A stretch of 64,000 bases of DNA from Cutibacterium granulosum (GCF_900186975.1 NZ_LT906441.1:2046001-2110000); one strand, 5' to 3'. Shown: positions 1 through 8,945, counted from the stretch's first letter. Notes: a model not told the origin generated them from the letters alone. A program made the numbers and translations.

Positions 1-1354
1 GTGAGCTCTCCGGACGGAGAAGCAGGGGTGCTGTCGTTATTGAATGGAGCCGGCCCCGCAGATGCGGAAGCCTGGTGTTCCTCGTGCGTGCCGGGCAGAC
101 GTGCCCGAGCTGGCCTCCACGGGCATGAAGCGTGACCAACTGCTGGAGAGCGGGCTTACGTCCCCATTACTTTCACACGTTCAGAGGCGGTTCCCCACCC
201 TACACGAGTTCCGTGGAAAACCATGGCAAGGGGGATGCCCACAGCCCCTCACAGCTCACGACAATGGCGAACCACACGATCTCCCGGCAACGACGGCCCA
301 CGCGGCCCCACGGCGCTCTGGTGGAGCCTTCACAGACACGTAGGTCCTTTAAACATCAGGCATGAAACATGCATCTGTGAGCTGGATCGGCGACGACGGC
401 GTGGTATTTCTGTTCATGAGTCGCCCCACTGCAAAGCAGGGTGACATCCACGGCCTTTCGCAACCATTTCTCCACAGATCGCCCAGAGGATGTCACTCAC
501 TCGATGCTGGCAACGACTACCGCTCCCCCGGCCACGGAAAAGAGAGGTGAACGTGTGACCACAAGGAAAGGTGGCGAGTGGTGGCTATCAGGGGGGAGCA
601 CACGCATGTCACCAGAAAAAGACGGGGTAGCTGCGAAGGTGACCACTTGGCCACGGACAGGAGGCGAGAAAGAACTACTCCGAGAGAGGTAAGCGCGTAC
701 CACTAGAAAAAGTGGAGATGACTGCCTGAAACAGGCATGGCCGTTAAGACAGAGGGACGACGCGTCAAGGAGAGGCAAGCACCATGTCCGCAGGCGAGGG
801 GAGGCTACTGGGGCGGGAGGGTGAGAGGAGCCTGCCGGGAGCGGGACCTAGCCGCTGGGAAAAGACGAAGAAGACTGCCCGAGGAACGAGCACGTGACCA
901 CCAAGAAAGACGAAAGTGAATACCGCGGGGGACAAGACTTGACGATCCTGCTCCAACCACCCCCACCACCGAAAGCAGATACCGGGGAAGAACGGAGGGT
1001 GACTACCAAGGGAAAGCAGCAGAGGAGCGACCCGCTGACGGGTGCGTAGCCAAGGGAAGAGCCACCACAGCTTCGACATCGACGCGCCAAGCAATGTGAC
1101 TGCGTGTCCTTGGCGTGCACAACGACATGCTGGAGGAGAGGACTACAGCTTCGATCAGCGCCACCGAGCAATGTGACCCACGTCACCTGACCGCAGCAGG
1201 AGAAAGCAGACAGTCGGGAGCACGACTGCGAACAGGAAGTTGAAAGGTGGGGCAGCCGAGCCAAACCCTGACCGCCGCGTCGAGTCGAGAGCGAATGACA
1301 CAGCGGGGCAGGAGGGGGTGCTACTTCGCTCGCCAACGTGGCAAGCTACGTCAC
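1..1354. repeat. Gene-poor stretch with degenerate short repeats
   Basis: I find no convincing gene here. From about 550 to 1020 the plus strand is purine-rich and carries five diverged copies of a roughly 20-base unit resembling GTGACCACCAAGAAAG, at about 553-570, 604-622, 693-714, 890-910 and 994-1016. A second repeat of about 37 bases starts CAGCTTCGA and contains GCAATGTGAC; its copies are 1068-1104 and 1146-1182. Read on the minus strand the first repeat gives recurring FLVVT-like peptides, which makes the open frames there look repetitive rather than coding. The first 135 bases could be the tail of a gene lying outside the window, but nothing recognisable is encoded. Confidence 0.5.
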
Positions 1355-1777
1355 ATGAGTTACGCATCCAAGGAATCCGGACTCCCCACATGGCTCACCG
1401 ACCTGGTGAGCCCGCTCGACGACAAGCTCGGCGTCGAGGTGATTGAGCTCTCACCAGAGCGTTGCGTCATCAAGGCACCCTTGGCCGGCAACACCCAGCC
1501 ACTCGGACTGTGGCACGGCGGTGGGTCAGGAGTGCTGGTGGAAACGGCCGGCTCCTTGGCCGCCATGTTCTTTGCACATCAAAGCGGCAAAGGCGCAGTG
1601 GGAACCGAGCTCAATGTCTCCCACATGCGCGCCCCCAAGGGAGAGCACATGACGGCGACCGCCACGGCCATGCACCTGGGACGGCGTACCACGACTCACG
1701 CGGTGGAGATTGTCGATGATCTGGGACGGATCTGCGCGGTGGGACGGGTGAGCTGCCAAATCATCGACCTCGACTGA
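1355..1777 (+). CDS. PaaI-type hotdog-fold thioesterase
   Basis: Small acyl-CoA thioesterase of the PaaI/YbgC hotdog superfamily, about 140 residues, the usual single-domain size. Such enzymes hydrolyse acyl- or aryl-CoA thioesters in the cytoplasm; the substrate cannot be told from sequence. The central segment WHGGGSGVLVETAGSLAA (about residues 53-70) has the family layout, with the catalytic acidic residue carried by the helix after the GG turn, followed by the strand TELNVSHMRAP. The ATG at 1355 is the first start consistent with homologue length; the frame stays open upstream to 1247 but that part lies in repeat-rich sequence and is unlikely to be coding. No strong ribosome binding site precedes 1355. 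The gene converges on the PdtaR-like regulator with only 15 bases between the stops. Confidence 0.82.
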   Translation: MSYASKESGLPTWLTDLVSPLDDKLGVEVIELSPERCVIKAPLAGNTQPLGLWHGGGSGVLVETAGSLAAMFFAHQSGKGAVGTELNVSHMRAPKGEHMTATATAMHLGRRTTTHAVEIVDDLGRICAVGRVSCQIIDLD

Positions 1778-1792
1778 ACACGAACACCGCCG

Positions 1793-2419
1793 TCACTTGC
1801 GCCCGTGGTCGATGACCCCTTGGGCAACCTCACGCATGGACTTACGCAGGTCCATGGCAGTCTTCTGGATCCAACGGAAGGCTTCTGGCTCAGTGAGGCC
1901 CAAGCTGGACTGGAGCATCCCCTTGGCCTGGTCGACGAGCTTGCGGGACTCAAGACGCTCCTCAAGGTCGGCGATCTCGTCTTCAACAGCACGGATCTCC
2001 TGGAATCGAGCAAGAGCGATCTCGATCGCGGGTACGACGTCTGACACATCGAAGGGCTTGACGACGTAGGCCATTGCCCCGGCTTCCTTGGCACGCTCGA
2101 TGAGATCGCGCTGGGAGAAGGCGGTGAGCATGACGACGGCGCAGATACGTTCCTCGGCGATCTTGTCTGCTGCGGTGATTCCGTCCATCTTGGGCATTTT
2201 GACGTCCATGACGACGAGATCGGGCTCCAGCTCACGCGCCAGTGAGACGGCCTCCTCACCATCACTGGCCTGGGCCACCACCTCGTAACCCTGATCCTCG
2301 AGCAGCTCCACCAGATCCAGGCGAATGAGGGCCTCATCTTCCGCCACGATGACTCGGGGACGAGCACTCTCCGCATTGATGTCAGATACCCGCTTGTCGG
2401 AGCTTGTTGAGTTACCCAC
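1793..2419 (-). CDS. pdtaR: ANTAR-domain response regulator (PdtaR-like)
   Basis: Response regulator that acts as an RNA-binding antiterminator, 208 residues. The N-terminal receiver domain (about 20-135) has the acidic pair ED at 27-28, the phospho-acceptor Asp72 in VVMDVKMP, the switch Thr in MLTAF and the Lys in VVKPFD. The C-terminal ANTAR domain (about 145-205) is a helical bundle whose RKLVDQAKGML and WIQKTAMDLRKSM segments are typical. In Mycobacterium PdtaR (Rv1626) pairs with the kinase PdtaS; no kinase is present in this window. The start is GTG at 2419 with AAGGAAA about 7 bases upstream. A possible -10 (TAGGAT) lies on the minus strand near 2463, without a convincing -35. The family assignment is firm; the identity of the partner and targets is inference. 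Confidence 0.92.
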   Translation of the reverse strand: MGNSTSSDKRVSDINAESARPRVIVAEDEALIRLDLVELLEDQGYEVVAQASDGEEAVSLARELEPDLVVMDVKMPKMDGITAADKIAEERICAVVMLTAFSQRDLIERAKEAGAMAYVVKPFDVSDVVPAIEIALARFQEIRAVEDEIADLEERLESRKLVDQAKGMLQSSLGLTEPEAFRWIQKTAMDLRKSMREVAQGVIDHGRK

Positions 2420-2727
2420 GTTGATTTCCTTGCATGTCTGACGTTGACAACGCCTGCTATCCTAGCGCGACGCCATGGCCAGGATGCCGGCCAGACCCAC
2501 CAGGCCGAGCAGGTATCCTGCCACTGACATGATGGCACAGATGGTCGTGGCATTGCCCTGACTTCGTCACACAATGCCCCTCAACCGACGTTTTCCCGCC
2601 GCCGAGGCCCACATCTGAGTCCGGAGTGGCCCACAAGGAGCCAACCACCCTCTCATGAGACCGCGTGGGAGCACTACATGAGCATGATGTGCTCCGAGGC
2701 GAGTTTTGTGCCACAATGAGCGAGCTG
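2420..2727. other. Intergenic, pdtaR leader to tRNA-Leu
   Basis: About 308 bases without a gene. It holds the leader of the minus-strand pdtaR gene and the upstream region of the plus-strand tRNA. A CACAAT hexamer at 2712-2717 is placed about right for a tRNA promoter -10, but I see no good -35. No hairpin or repeat stands out. Confidence 0.35.
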
Positions 2728-2813
2728 GCCCGGGTGGCGGAATGGTAGACGCGGCGCACTCAAAATGCGCTGTCCGTGAGGGCGTAGGGGTTCGACTCCC
2801 CTCCCGGGCACCA
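2728..2813 (+). tRNA. tRNA-Leu (anticodon CAA)
   Basis: A class II tRNA. The acceptor strand GCCCGGG at the 5' end pairs with CCCGGGC before A and an encoded CCA end. The anticodon stem GCGCA/TGCGC encloses the loop CTCAAAA, giving anticodon CAA, which reads UUG. A long variable arm follows (TGTCCGTGAGGGCG region) and then the T arm with GGTTCGACTCC, which together are diagnostic for a leucine tRNA. It stands alone, between the divergent pdtaR leader and a repeat-rich spacer. Confidence 0.95.
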
Positions 2814-3777
2814 GATGACGAAGCTTGTCGGGGCCGCTCGATCCCTCAGGATGCACCACCTTTCTCAGGCTGTATTGACCACCGGTGTACCCACCGAGCT
2901 CAGTGCCACCAGTACTTCTGGCTGCGCTCCAGTGACGCCCACGAAAACCCTGACTCACCCCAGCGACAGCCACCACTACGAAACGGTGAATTCCCCCTCT
3001 CCGACAACGGCCACGCGGAACAGTACGCCAGATGGGCAGGAGCACAGAACGTTAACCTGCGTTGCTGAAGGATGGCGGCAGCAAACGCGGGAACGACAGC
3101 AGGGCGGGATGAGCAGGAACACAGGACGCTGGCCCCGTCGCTGAACGAGGAAACGGGCGGCAGGGAGAAATGAGCCGGAGCGCAGGTAGGGCTCCCATCC
3201 ACCGAGTACCTGAGCTGCAAATCCTGATCCCACACACGGCCGATACCCTGGGAGCATGGGACGCCCCCGATACAACCGCGCGGGGCGGTGGGCCAAGGCG
3301 AGATAGGCAGAAGCGCAGGGCATTGACCCGCGTTACTAAACGAAGGGACGACCGCAGGGCGAGATGAGCAGGAGCCCCGCCATGGCTTCCCTCCACCGGT
3401 GCAGGGTCTGTGATCAGGAAACCCTGATCCCACACGGCCGGGCCCTCGGTGGCCATGGGACACTCCCCACCGCGAGCGCCTCACCACGAAACACCTGAAA
3501 CATATGAAGCCCCGAACCCAAAAACATGCGAGGGTGCCGAATCAAAAATCAGGTGGGTCCCGAACCAGAAACACGTGCAAAAACATGCAGGGGTCCCGAA
3601 TCGTATGATTCGGGACCCCACACAGTCATTGACGTTCATGTCCTTGCCGGACGCTGGGCTACACGAGCCCACCGTCACGCAGAACTCAGTGGTTCGAGAC
3701 AGCGGAGACGTTGTCGAGGACCGGATCATCAGGCATCAAGGCATGCCCCCCGATACCTGATGACCAGAGCAAAGAAC
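2814..3777. repeat. Repeat-rich spacer between tRNA-Leu and pyk
   Basis: Almost 1 kb with no supportable gene. A motif close to GATGAGCAGGAGC recurs at about 3029-3043, 3107-3120, 3168-3180, 3302-3313 and 3362-3375. Each copy is followed by variants of CGCGTTGCTGAACGAAGGGACGACCGCAGGGC split over the unit. A second element, CCTGATCCCACAC followed by a G+C-rich tail and CATGGGA, occurs at 3222-3262 and 3422-3460, so part of the block is a duplicated unit of roughly 190 bases. From 3513 to 3602 a third repeat, based on CCCGAAnC and AAAAACATGC, is present in about three copies and runs into the pyk terminator hairpin. Open frames across the block encode repeated peptides and lack codon structure. 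Confidence 0.6.
3590..3619 (-). terminator. Probable pyk terminator hairpin
   Basis: A perfect 13-base stem (GGGGTCCCGAATC at 3590-3602 and its complement at 3607-3619) with a 4-base loop. On the minus strand it lies about 160 bases downstream of the pyk stop and is followed by TGCATGTTTTTGC, which contains a short U-run. It could also work as a bidirectional block. Confidence 0.65.
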
Positions 3778-5211
3778 TCAGGCGTCCTCACGGATACGCA
3801 GCACGCGGATGGTGTTGGTCTTGCCGGGAACGCGCATCGGCGAACCGGCGACGACGACCACACGCTCGCCCACCGGGACGAGACCGTGCTCACGCAGGTA
3901 GGTGTTGACCCAGCCGAACAGCTCCTCGGGGTTGTCGAAGCTCGGAGCCATGACCGCGTTGGAACCCCAGCTCCAGGCCAGGTGCTTGGGGGTCTTCTCG
4001 TCGTTGGTGAAGACGATCATCGGGGTGCGCGAACGCAGCCGCGAAATACGGCGAGCGGTGTCACCGGACTTGGTGAAGGCCACGATGTAGCGAGCCTGCA
4101 TACGCTCGGCAATCTCCACGGCAGCCTTGGAAATGATGCCGCCAGTGGTGTGCGGGTCCCAGTCGATGTCGGCGATCTTCTCGATGCCGTTGGACTCGGT
4201 GGACTCCACGATCTTGGCCATGGTGCGCACGGTCTCGCCGGGGAAGTCACCAACGGAGGTCTCAGCAGAGGTCATGACTCCGTCGGCACCGTCCAGGATG
4301 GCGTTGGCGACGTCGGCAGCCTCGGCGCGGGTCGGGCGCGGGGCGTGGATCATCGACTCGAGCATCTGGGTGGCAACGATGACCGGCTTGGCCTGCAGAC
4401 GGGCCTTCTCGATGATGCGCTTCTGAACCAGCGGCACCTCCTCGAGCGGGCACTCGACGGCGAGGTCGCCACGGGCAACCATGACGGCGTCGAAGGCGTC
4501 GATGATCGCGTCGAGGTTCTCGATGGCCTGCGGCTTCTCGAGCTTGGCGACGACCGGGGTGTGACGTCCCTCCTCGTCCATGATCTCGTGGACACGGTCG
4601 ATGTCGGAGCCGTGACGCACGAAGGACAGGGCGACCAAGTCGATGCCGGCCTTGAGGGCCCAACGCAGATCGGCCTCGTCCTTCTCGGTGAGGGCGGGAA
4701 TGGAGACGGCAACGCCAGGCAGGTTGATGCCCTTGTGGTCGCCGACCGGGCCGGCGACGGTGCAGTGGCAGTTGACGTCGTTGCCCTCGACGGAGTCGAC
4801 CTGCAGGACGGTCTTGCCGTCGTCGATGAGGATGACATCGCCGGGGTGGCAGTCACCGGGCAGTCCCTTGAAGGTGGTGGAGACGCGCTCCTGGTTGCCC
4901 ACGATGTCATCGGTGGTGATGGTGAACTTGTCACCAACCTCCAGGTCGATCTTTCCGTTCGAGGCGCCTTCAGCCTTCTCGAAAACACCGGTACGAATCT
5001 TGGGGCCCTGGAGGTCGGCAAGGGCAGCAACGTTGAGATCCAGCTCGTCGGCGACGGAGCGGACGAGATCCAGGCGATCCTGGTGCTCCTCGTGGGTGCC
5101 ATGGCTCATGTTGAGACGGGCGACGTTCATGCCCGCTTCCATGAGCTCCTTCATGCCGTCGTGAGAGTGAACAGCTGGTCCGAGGGTATTTACAATCTTG
5201 GCTCTACGCAC
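3778..5211 (-). CDS. pyk: Pyruvate kinase
   Basis: Converts phosphoenolpyruvate and ADP to pyruvate and ATP, the last step of glycolysis, in the cytoplasm. The 477-residue product has the standard length and order: N-terminal barrel strand RRAKIVNTLGPAV, the mobile B domain (about 70-165), KLEKPQAIENLD, the metal and substrate site MVARGDLAVE, then ATQMLESM and the GADGVMTSAETS segment, and a C-terminal allosteric domain ending in a TNTIRVLRI strand. The start is GTG at 5211. A TATAAA hexamer at 5220-5225 (minus strand) lies only 8 bases before it, so the message may be leaderless or have a very short leader; GTTGAGG could also serve as a ribosome site. The gene lies downstream of an RluD-type gene on the same strand. 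Confidence 0.97.
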   Translation of the reverse strand: MRRAKIVNTLGPAVHSHDGMKELMEAGMNVARLNMSHGTHEEHQDRLDLVRSVADELDLNVAALADLQGPKIRTGVFEKAEGASNGKIDLEVGDKFTITTDDIVGNQERVSTTFKGLPGDCHPGDVILIDDGKTVLQVDSVEGNDVNCHCTVAGPVGDHKGINLPGVAVSIPALTEKDEADLRWALKAGIDLVALSFVRHGSDIDRVHEIMDEEGRHTPVVAKLEKPQAIENLDAIIDAFDAVMVARGDLAVECPLEEVPLVQKRIIEKARLQAKPVIVATQMLESMIHAPRPTRAEAADVANAILDGADGVMTSAETSVGDFPGETVRTMAKIVESTESNGIEKIADIDWDPHTTGGIISKAAVEIAERMQARYIVAFTKSGDTARRISRLRSRTPMIVFTNDEKTPKHLAWSWGSNAVMAPSFDNPEELFGWVNTYLREHGLVPVGERVVVVAGSPMRVPGKTNTIRVLRIREDA

Positions 5212-5438
5212 GCCTCAACTTTATAGGTCCTGTCCAATAGGTCACATCTCGGGGCACTGCGAGCATCAACCGTGCATCCAATCATCAATTTCGTTGAACG
5301 GATGGGCAGCTCCTCTGGGCACCAGAAGCCCACTCAAGGAGCACCGGCGCGCGGATCAAAGGACTCGGCAAGCCCAATGAGCACCAGATACCCACGTGAC
5401 CTGACGTACGGCACCGCGGGGATCACGGACGCCAGGGT

Positions 5439-6362
5439 TCAGGATTCCGCACGGACGACGTCCAGGGCGTGCTGTAGGTCATCGGGAAGCTCGGAGCGGA
5501 ACGTCACCCAGTCCCCCGTGCCCGGATGGGTGAACGACAGCTGTGCGGCATGCAGCCACTGACGATCCAACCCGAGTCGGCGTGCGAGCACCGGATCGGC
5601 ACCGTAGAGCGGATCACCGCAGCACGGGTGGTGCACCGCTGCCATGTGCACCCGGATCTGGTGGGTACGTCCCGTCTCGAGATGAATTCGTTGCAGGCTG
5701 GCGTGCCGGAAGGCCTCAACGGTCTCGTAATGGGTGACGCTGTGCCGACCGCCCTCGACGACGGCCATCTTCCAGTCGTGGCCGCGATGTCGTCCAATGG
5801 GAGCGTCAATGGTGCCGACAACGGGGTCGGGCAGCCCCTGGACGAGAGCGAGGTAGATCTTTTCCGGGGTACGGTCCCGGAAGGCCTGTTTGAGCACGGT
5901 GTAGGCGTGCTCACTCTTGGCCAGCACCATGAGACCGGAGGTTCCCACGTCGAGACGCTGCACGATCCCCTGACGTTCCGGGGCGCCGCTGGTGGATATC
6001 CCGAATCCGGCTGCGGCAAGGTGCTCGACGACGCTCGGCCCGTCCCAACCCAACGAGGGGTGCGCCGCCACGCCAGCAGGTTTGTCCACCACGACGACGT
6101 CGGCGTCGTCGTGAACGATCCTCATGTCCGCAACGAACGTGGGGACGACGGTGGCTCTCGGAGCTGGATCGGAGAGATCGATGTCGAGCATCTGGCCGGA
6201 TCGAACTCGGGTCGACGCCTTGGTGACGGCGACCCCGTCGAGCAGCACCTTGGACTCGGCGATGAGATCGACCACCCGACTGCGCGAGGCTCCGGTCATC
6301 CGGGCAGCAGCGGCGTCGATTCGATCCCCGTCAACGCCTTCGGGAACGAGCAGGATGCTCAT
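5439..6362 (-). CDS. RluA/RluD-family pseudouridine synthase
   Basis: Isomerises specific uridines in RNA to pseudouridine, probably in 23S rRNA as RluD does. The product is 307 residues. An N-terminal S4 RNA-binding domain (about 8-70, [12 protein letters not shown] to SGQMLDI) precedes the catalytic domain with the motif [16 protein letters not shown], whose Asp is the nucleophile, and [13 protein letters not shown] near the C-terminus. The ATG at 6362 is chosen because GGTGAGGAGG lies 7 bases upstream; the frame stays open to 6437 but that is inside lspA. The gene overlaps the 3' end of lspA by 32 bases, so the two are probably translationally coupled. lspA followed by rluD is a common bacterial arrangement. 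Confidence 0.93.
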   Translation of the reverse strand: MSILLVPEGVDGDRIDAAAARMTGASRSRVVDLIAESKVLLDGVAVTKASTRVRSGQMLDIDLSDPAPRATVVPTFVADMRIVHDDADVVVVDKPAGVAAHPSLGWDGPSVVEHLAAAGFGISTSGAPERQGIVQRLDVGTSGLMVLAKSEHAYTVLKQAFRDRTPEKIYLALVQGLPDPVVGTIDAPIGRHRGHDWKMAVVEGGRHSVTHYETVEAFRHASLQRIHLETGRTHQIRVHMAAVHHPCCGDPLYGADPVLARRLGLDRQWLHAAQLSFTHPGTGDWVTFRSELPDDLQHALDVVRAES

Positions 6363-6915
6363 GGGTTGCCTCCTCACCGGCTCGATCGGAGGTTCTGGCG
6401 TCGGCAACCCCAGAACCAGAAGTGTCATCGTGCCCAAAGATGCTCATGACGACGGCGAGCACCGCGGTCACGGTGATGAAGACGTCCGCCACATTGAAGA
6501 TTGCGAAGTGCGGCAGCGAGATGAAATCGACGACATGACCACGCAGCGGCCCGGGAGCTCGCCAGATCCGGTCGACGAGGTTGCCGCTGATACCGGCCAG
6601 CACCATTCCGCATGAGATGAGTGACCATCGGTGCCGTGCCCCCGGCATCACCCACACCAGGACGGCTGTCAGGGCGATGACTGCGAAGATCGAGATGGCC
6701 ATCGTCGCCCCAGACCCCATGGAGAACGCGGCACCGGAGTTGTGGATGAGTTGCAGCTTGAGGAATCCGCCGAGACAGCTCGGCGGATTGAGAGGATCCA
6801 GGTGGCGCTCCGCAAGCGCCTTGGTGACCTGGTCAAGGGCCAGACCACCCACGGCGATTGCGGCCGCCGTGGCCCGCCACACCGACAGGCAATGACCACT
6901 GAGCTCGTGACTCAA
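6331..6915 (-). CDS. lspA: Lipoprotein signal peptidase (signal peptidase II)
   Basis: Membrane aspartyl protease that cuts the signal peptide of prolipoproteins before the lipid-modified Cys. About 194 residues with four predicted membrane helices. The two catalytic aspartates lie in [10 protein letters not shown] and FNVADVFIT, and the [13 protein letters not shown] segment matches the family. The TTG at 6915 overlaps the stop of the upstream DksA/TraR-type gene (ATTGA) and puts the first membrane helix at a normal distance; a GTG at 6948, inside that gene, is the alternative. The C-terminus has an extra hydrophilic Arg-rich tail of about 30 residues, within which the next gene starts. A lipoprotein substrate is encoded in this window at 59878. 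Confidence 0.93.
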   Translation of the reverse strand: MSHELSGHCLSVWRATAAAIAVGGLALDQVTKALAERHLDPLNPPSCLGGFLKLQLIHNSGAAFSMGSGATMAISIFAVIALTAVLVWVMPGARHRWSLISCGMVLAGISGNLVDRIWRAPGPLRGHVVDFISLPHFAIFNVADVFITVTAVLAVVMSIFGHDDTSGSGVADARTSDRAGEEATHEHPARSRRR

Positions 6916-7334
6916 TGTCGCTCTTCGCGTTGCTTGCACCGCACACACATCGTGGCGCGTGGGAAGGCGGACAACCTGGCCTTTCCTATCGGGTTGCCGC
7001 AGCTCTCGCAGGTGCCGTAGGTGCCCTCCTCCAGAGCATTGATGGCCGTTCGGGACTGCTCGAAGACGGTACGTGCATTCTGGTTCAGCGACATTTCCTG
7101 GTCCCGCTCGAACTGCGAGGAGCCAACATCGATGGTGTCCTTGCCAGCCCCATCACTACCTTCCTGTATGAGACTGGCCAGGTCCTCATCGGACTTGGCC
7201 AGCGAACGAGCCATTCTCTCAACATCGTGTTCGAGAGTGTCGATGATCTCGCTGACCTCTTCCACGGTCCACGGCTCATCCCCGTCTCGCACGGGCAAGG
7301 ACTTGGCAATCGCCGCCACATCATGCTCAGACAT
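6912..7334 (-). CDS. DksA/TraR-type C4 zinc finger protein
   Basis: A 140-residue protein with an N-terminal helical region (about 20-90, rich in Glu and Asp) and a C-terminal zinc finger CESC-x17-CVRC close to the end. This is the architecture of DksA/TraR-fold proteins, which in proteobacteria enter the RNA polymerase secondary channel. Actinobacterial members of this small class are common next to lspA and their role is not settled. The start at 7334 is chosen for the GGAGGT 5 bases upstream; the frame also has a start codon at 7346. The leader contains an 8-base hairpin at 7362-7380. It probably forms an operon with lspA and the RluD-type gene. Confidence 0.85.
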   Translation of the reverse strand: MSEHDVAAIAKSLPVRDGDEPWTVEEVSEIIDTLEHDVERMARSLAKSDEDLASLIQEGSDGAGKDTIDVGSSQFERDQEMSLNQNARTVFEQSRTAINALEEGTYGTCESCGNPIGKARLSAFPRATMCVRCKQREERH

Positions 7335-7361
7335 GGTGACCTCCATTGATCGACATCAGGG

Positions 7362-7380
7362 GTCCTGGGGAACCCAGGAC
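7362..7380 (-). other. Hairpin in the leader of the DksA/TraR-type gene
   Basis: Stem GTCCTGGG/CCCAGGAC with a 3-base loop, centred about 35 bases upstream of the start codon. It has no U-tract, so it is not a plain terminator. A role in message stability or attenuation is only a guess. Confidence 0.35.
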
Positions 7381-7503
7381 TTCGCGAAGCGGTCAACACT
7401 GCTCCACGACTGATGGCAAATAGTACTCGGCCATGATGGCAATCCCGAACATGGACCCTCATGTCACAGGATGTTCATGTGGGCTTCGCCCACACGACAC
7501 CAA

Positions 7504-7531
7504 GGGGTTCCCCAACCATCTGGGGAACCCC
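7504..7531 (-). terminator. Probable divIVA terminator hairpin
   Basis: A perfect 10-base stem GGGGTTCCCC/GGGGAACCCC with an 8-base loop, about 47 bases past the divIVA stop on the minus strand. There is no long U-run after it. It separates divIVA from the DksA/TraR-type operon. Confidence 0.6.
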
Positions 7532-7577
7532 GAAGCAGATCAGCGCATCGCCGCTGATCATCAATTACGCATGAGCC

Positions 7578-8564
7578 TCAGTTGTTGGACCCGTCACGCT
7601 GGCCGCGCCCGATGAGCGCATCCAGACGCGGGGTCGCCGAGGCGCCGCGCTCGACACGGTGGTCGGGCTCGAGCAGGTGTGGGGTCTCGGACGGCTCGAA
7701 AGCGGCCTGGTCCATACGATCAGCCTGGGTGCGCAGCTGGGAGACGAAAGCTTGACGGTAGTTGGACTCGAACTCACGCAGCCGGTCGACCCGGGCCAGC
7801 AGGACGTCACGCTCGGACTCGAGCTGACGGAACAGGTCGTCGCGACGGTTCGCGGCATCGATGTTCACCTGATCGGCATTGGCCTTGGCATCGGACTCAA
7901 GCTTCTCGGAGTTGACACGAGCAGCCGACTCGATGCGCTCGGCGCGAGTCTGGGCATCGACGGTGAGCTCGTGAACCTTGCGCTCGGCGACGGCAATCTT
8001 GCGATTCGCCTCGTCCTGGGCCTCGGAAACCACTCGCTCGGCGGAAGCAGTGGACAGCTCGATCATTCGCGCAACGGCAGGTGAGGCCTGGGCAGAGGTG
8101 GTGACCTCGATCCGCTCAACCTTGCCATCACCCACGAGCTGCGACGTAGCAGGAGCCTCGGTGGCCGAACGTGCCGTGGCAAGCTCACGGCGAGCATCGG
8201 ACAGCTGCGAGTTCAGGCGTGCATTCTCGTTGCGCAGCTGGGTGAGCTCGGACTCGTACCGTTTGACGGTGCGAGCCTCGTCTCCCCGGCTTCGTTGCGC
8301 GGCACGAGCCTCCTCGAGCTGAGCCTTGAGACGCTCAATCTCCTCAGCAAGCTCGGAATCGGGCTCGTCGTATTGGCTGCGGTCATCACTGGACTTGAGG
8401 GCCTCGAGCTGAGCCTTGAGACGCTCGCTCTCGTCCGTCATCGCAGCGAAGGTTGCGTCAACGCGATCGACAAAGTCATCAACTTCGGCGGCTCGGTAGC
8501 CATCGCCTGGACGACGGGCCATCGGGAATCGGATCCTGCGCACCTCGTCGAGGGTCAGCGTCAT
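7578..8564 (-). CDS. divIVA: DivIVA/Wag31 polar scaffold
   Basis: Coiled-coil scaffold that senses curved membrane and directs polar growth and septum maturation in actinobacteria. The product is 328 residues. The N-terminal domain MTLTLDEVRRIRFPMARRPG and YRAAEVDDFVDRVD is the family's membrane-binding and first coiled-coil region. Long Glu/Arg/Ala-rich heptads follow (about 40-110, then 150-290) with a variable linker between them. The start at 8564 is chosen because GGAG precedes it and because the family begins MTLT; four extra codons upstream are possible. Its position after sepF and yggT is the classic one. A TTGACA with 17-base spacing to a weak -10 lies upstream (8604-8632), so it may be transcribed on its own as well. 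Confidence 0.95.
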   Translation of the reverse strand: MTLTLDEVRRIRFPMARRPGDGYRAAEVDDFVDRVDATFAAMTDESERLKAQLEALKSSDDRSQYDEPDSELAEEIERLKAQLEEARAAQRSRGDEARTVKRYESELTQLRNENARLNSQLSDARRELATARSATEAPATSQLVGDGKVERIEVTTSAQASPAVARMIELSTASAERVVSEAQDEANRKIAVAERKVHELTVDAQTRAERIESAARVNSEKLESDAKANADQVNIDAANRRDDLFRQLESERDVLLARVDRLREFESNYRQAFVSQLRTQADRMDQAAFEPSETPHLLEPDHRVERGASATPRLDALIGRGQRDGSNN

Positions 8565-8603
8565 TGTGCACTCCAAGAACTCGGGAACGGACGTGGCCGT
8601 GAC

Positions 8604-8632
8604 GGATTTGCTCCACCACGAAGCTGTGTCAA
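8604..8632 (-). promoter_or_regulatory. Candidate divIVA promoter
   Basis: Minus strand: a perfect TTGACA at 8632-8627, a 17-base spacer and AAATCC at 8609-8604. The -10 match is poor, so this is only a candidate. It sits in the 93-base gap between yggT and divIVA. Confidence 0.3.
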
Positions 8633-8657
8633 GGCTACCCCCCTGAAGTTCACAGCG

Positions 8658-8945
8658 TCACATGAACCTGATGACGAGAGACTGCGCAATCGACACCAGA
8701 ATGAAGACGATGATGAAGCCCAGACTGATACCAACTGCACCAATACGCAGTACTGGGATTCGTTTGTCAAAGAATCTGATGGGTGGATCGGTGACGGTGT
8801 AGACCGCTTCGAAAAGCACTGCGATCCAGCCACGGGGCTGAAAATCCCGGGAGGCCAGAGGTACCCACGACATGATCATTCGTGCGATGAGAAGTACCAG
8901 GTAAATCTGGAGAATGATGTAGAGAATTTTTCCAACGACCGTCAT
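8658..8945 (-). CDS. YggT-family membrane protein
   Basis: A 95-residue integral membrane protein with two hydrophobic stretches (about residues 5-28 and 68-92) joined by a loop with WVPLASRDFQPRG and TDPPIRFFDKRIP, the layout of the YggT family. It is found next to sepF and divIVA in most Gram-positive bacteria and is linked to division or osmotic tolerance, though its biochemical role is unknown. The ATG at 8945 is the family start; the frame is open upstream to 9080, but that overlaps sepF. The gap to sepF is 59 bases. Confidence 0.9.
   Translation of the reverse strand: MTVVGKILYIILQIYLVLLIARMIMSWVPLASRDFQPRGWIAVLFEAVYTVTDPPIRFFDKRIPVLRIGAVGISLGFIIVFILVSIAQSLVIRFM

Noticed and set aside
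540-1190. CRISPR array
   Set aside because: Repeats are diverged, differ in spacing (60 to 200 bases) and no cas genes are present.
848-1336. Minus-strand frame of 162 codons as a gene
   Set aside because: It consists of low-complexity Ser/Pro/Cys-rich sequence over the repeat block, with no start context or homology that I recognise.
2900-3487. Minus-strand frame of 195 codons near tRNA-Leu
   Set aside because: It encodes repeated CSSRPAVVPSF-like peptides that simply follow the DNA repeat unit.
3526-5226. Long plus-strand open frame (566 codons) opposite pyk
   Set aside because: It is the antisense of pyk in a high-GC genome, has no domain and no ribosome site. The pyk frame is clearly the gene.
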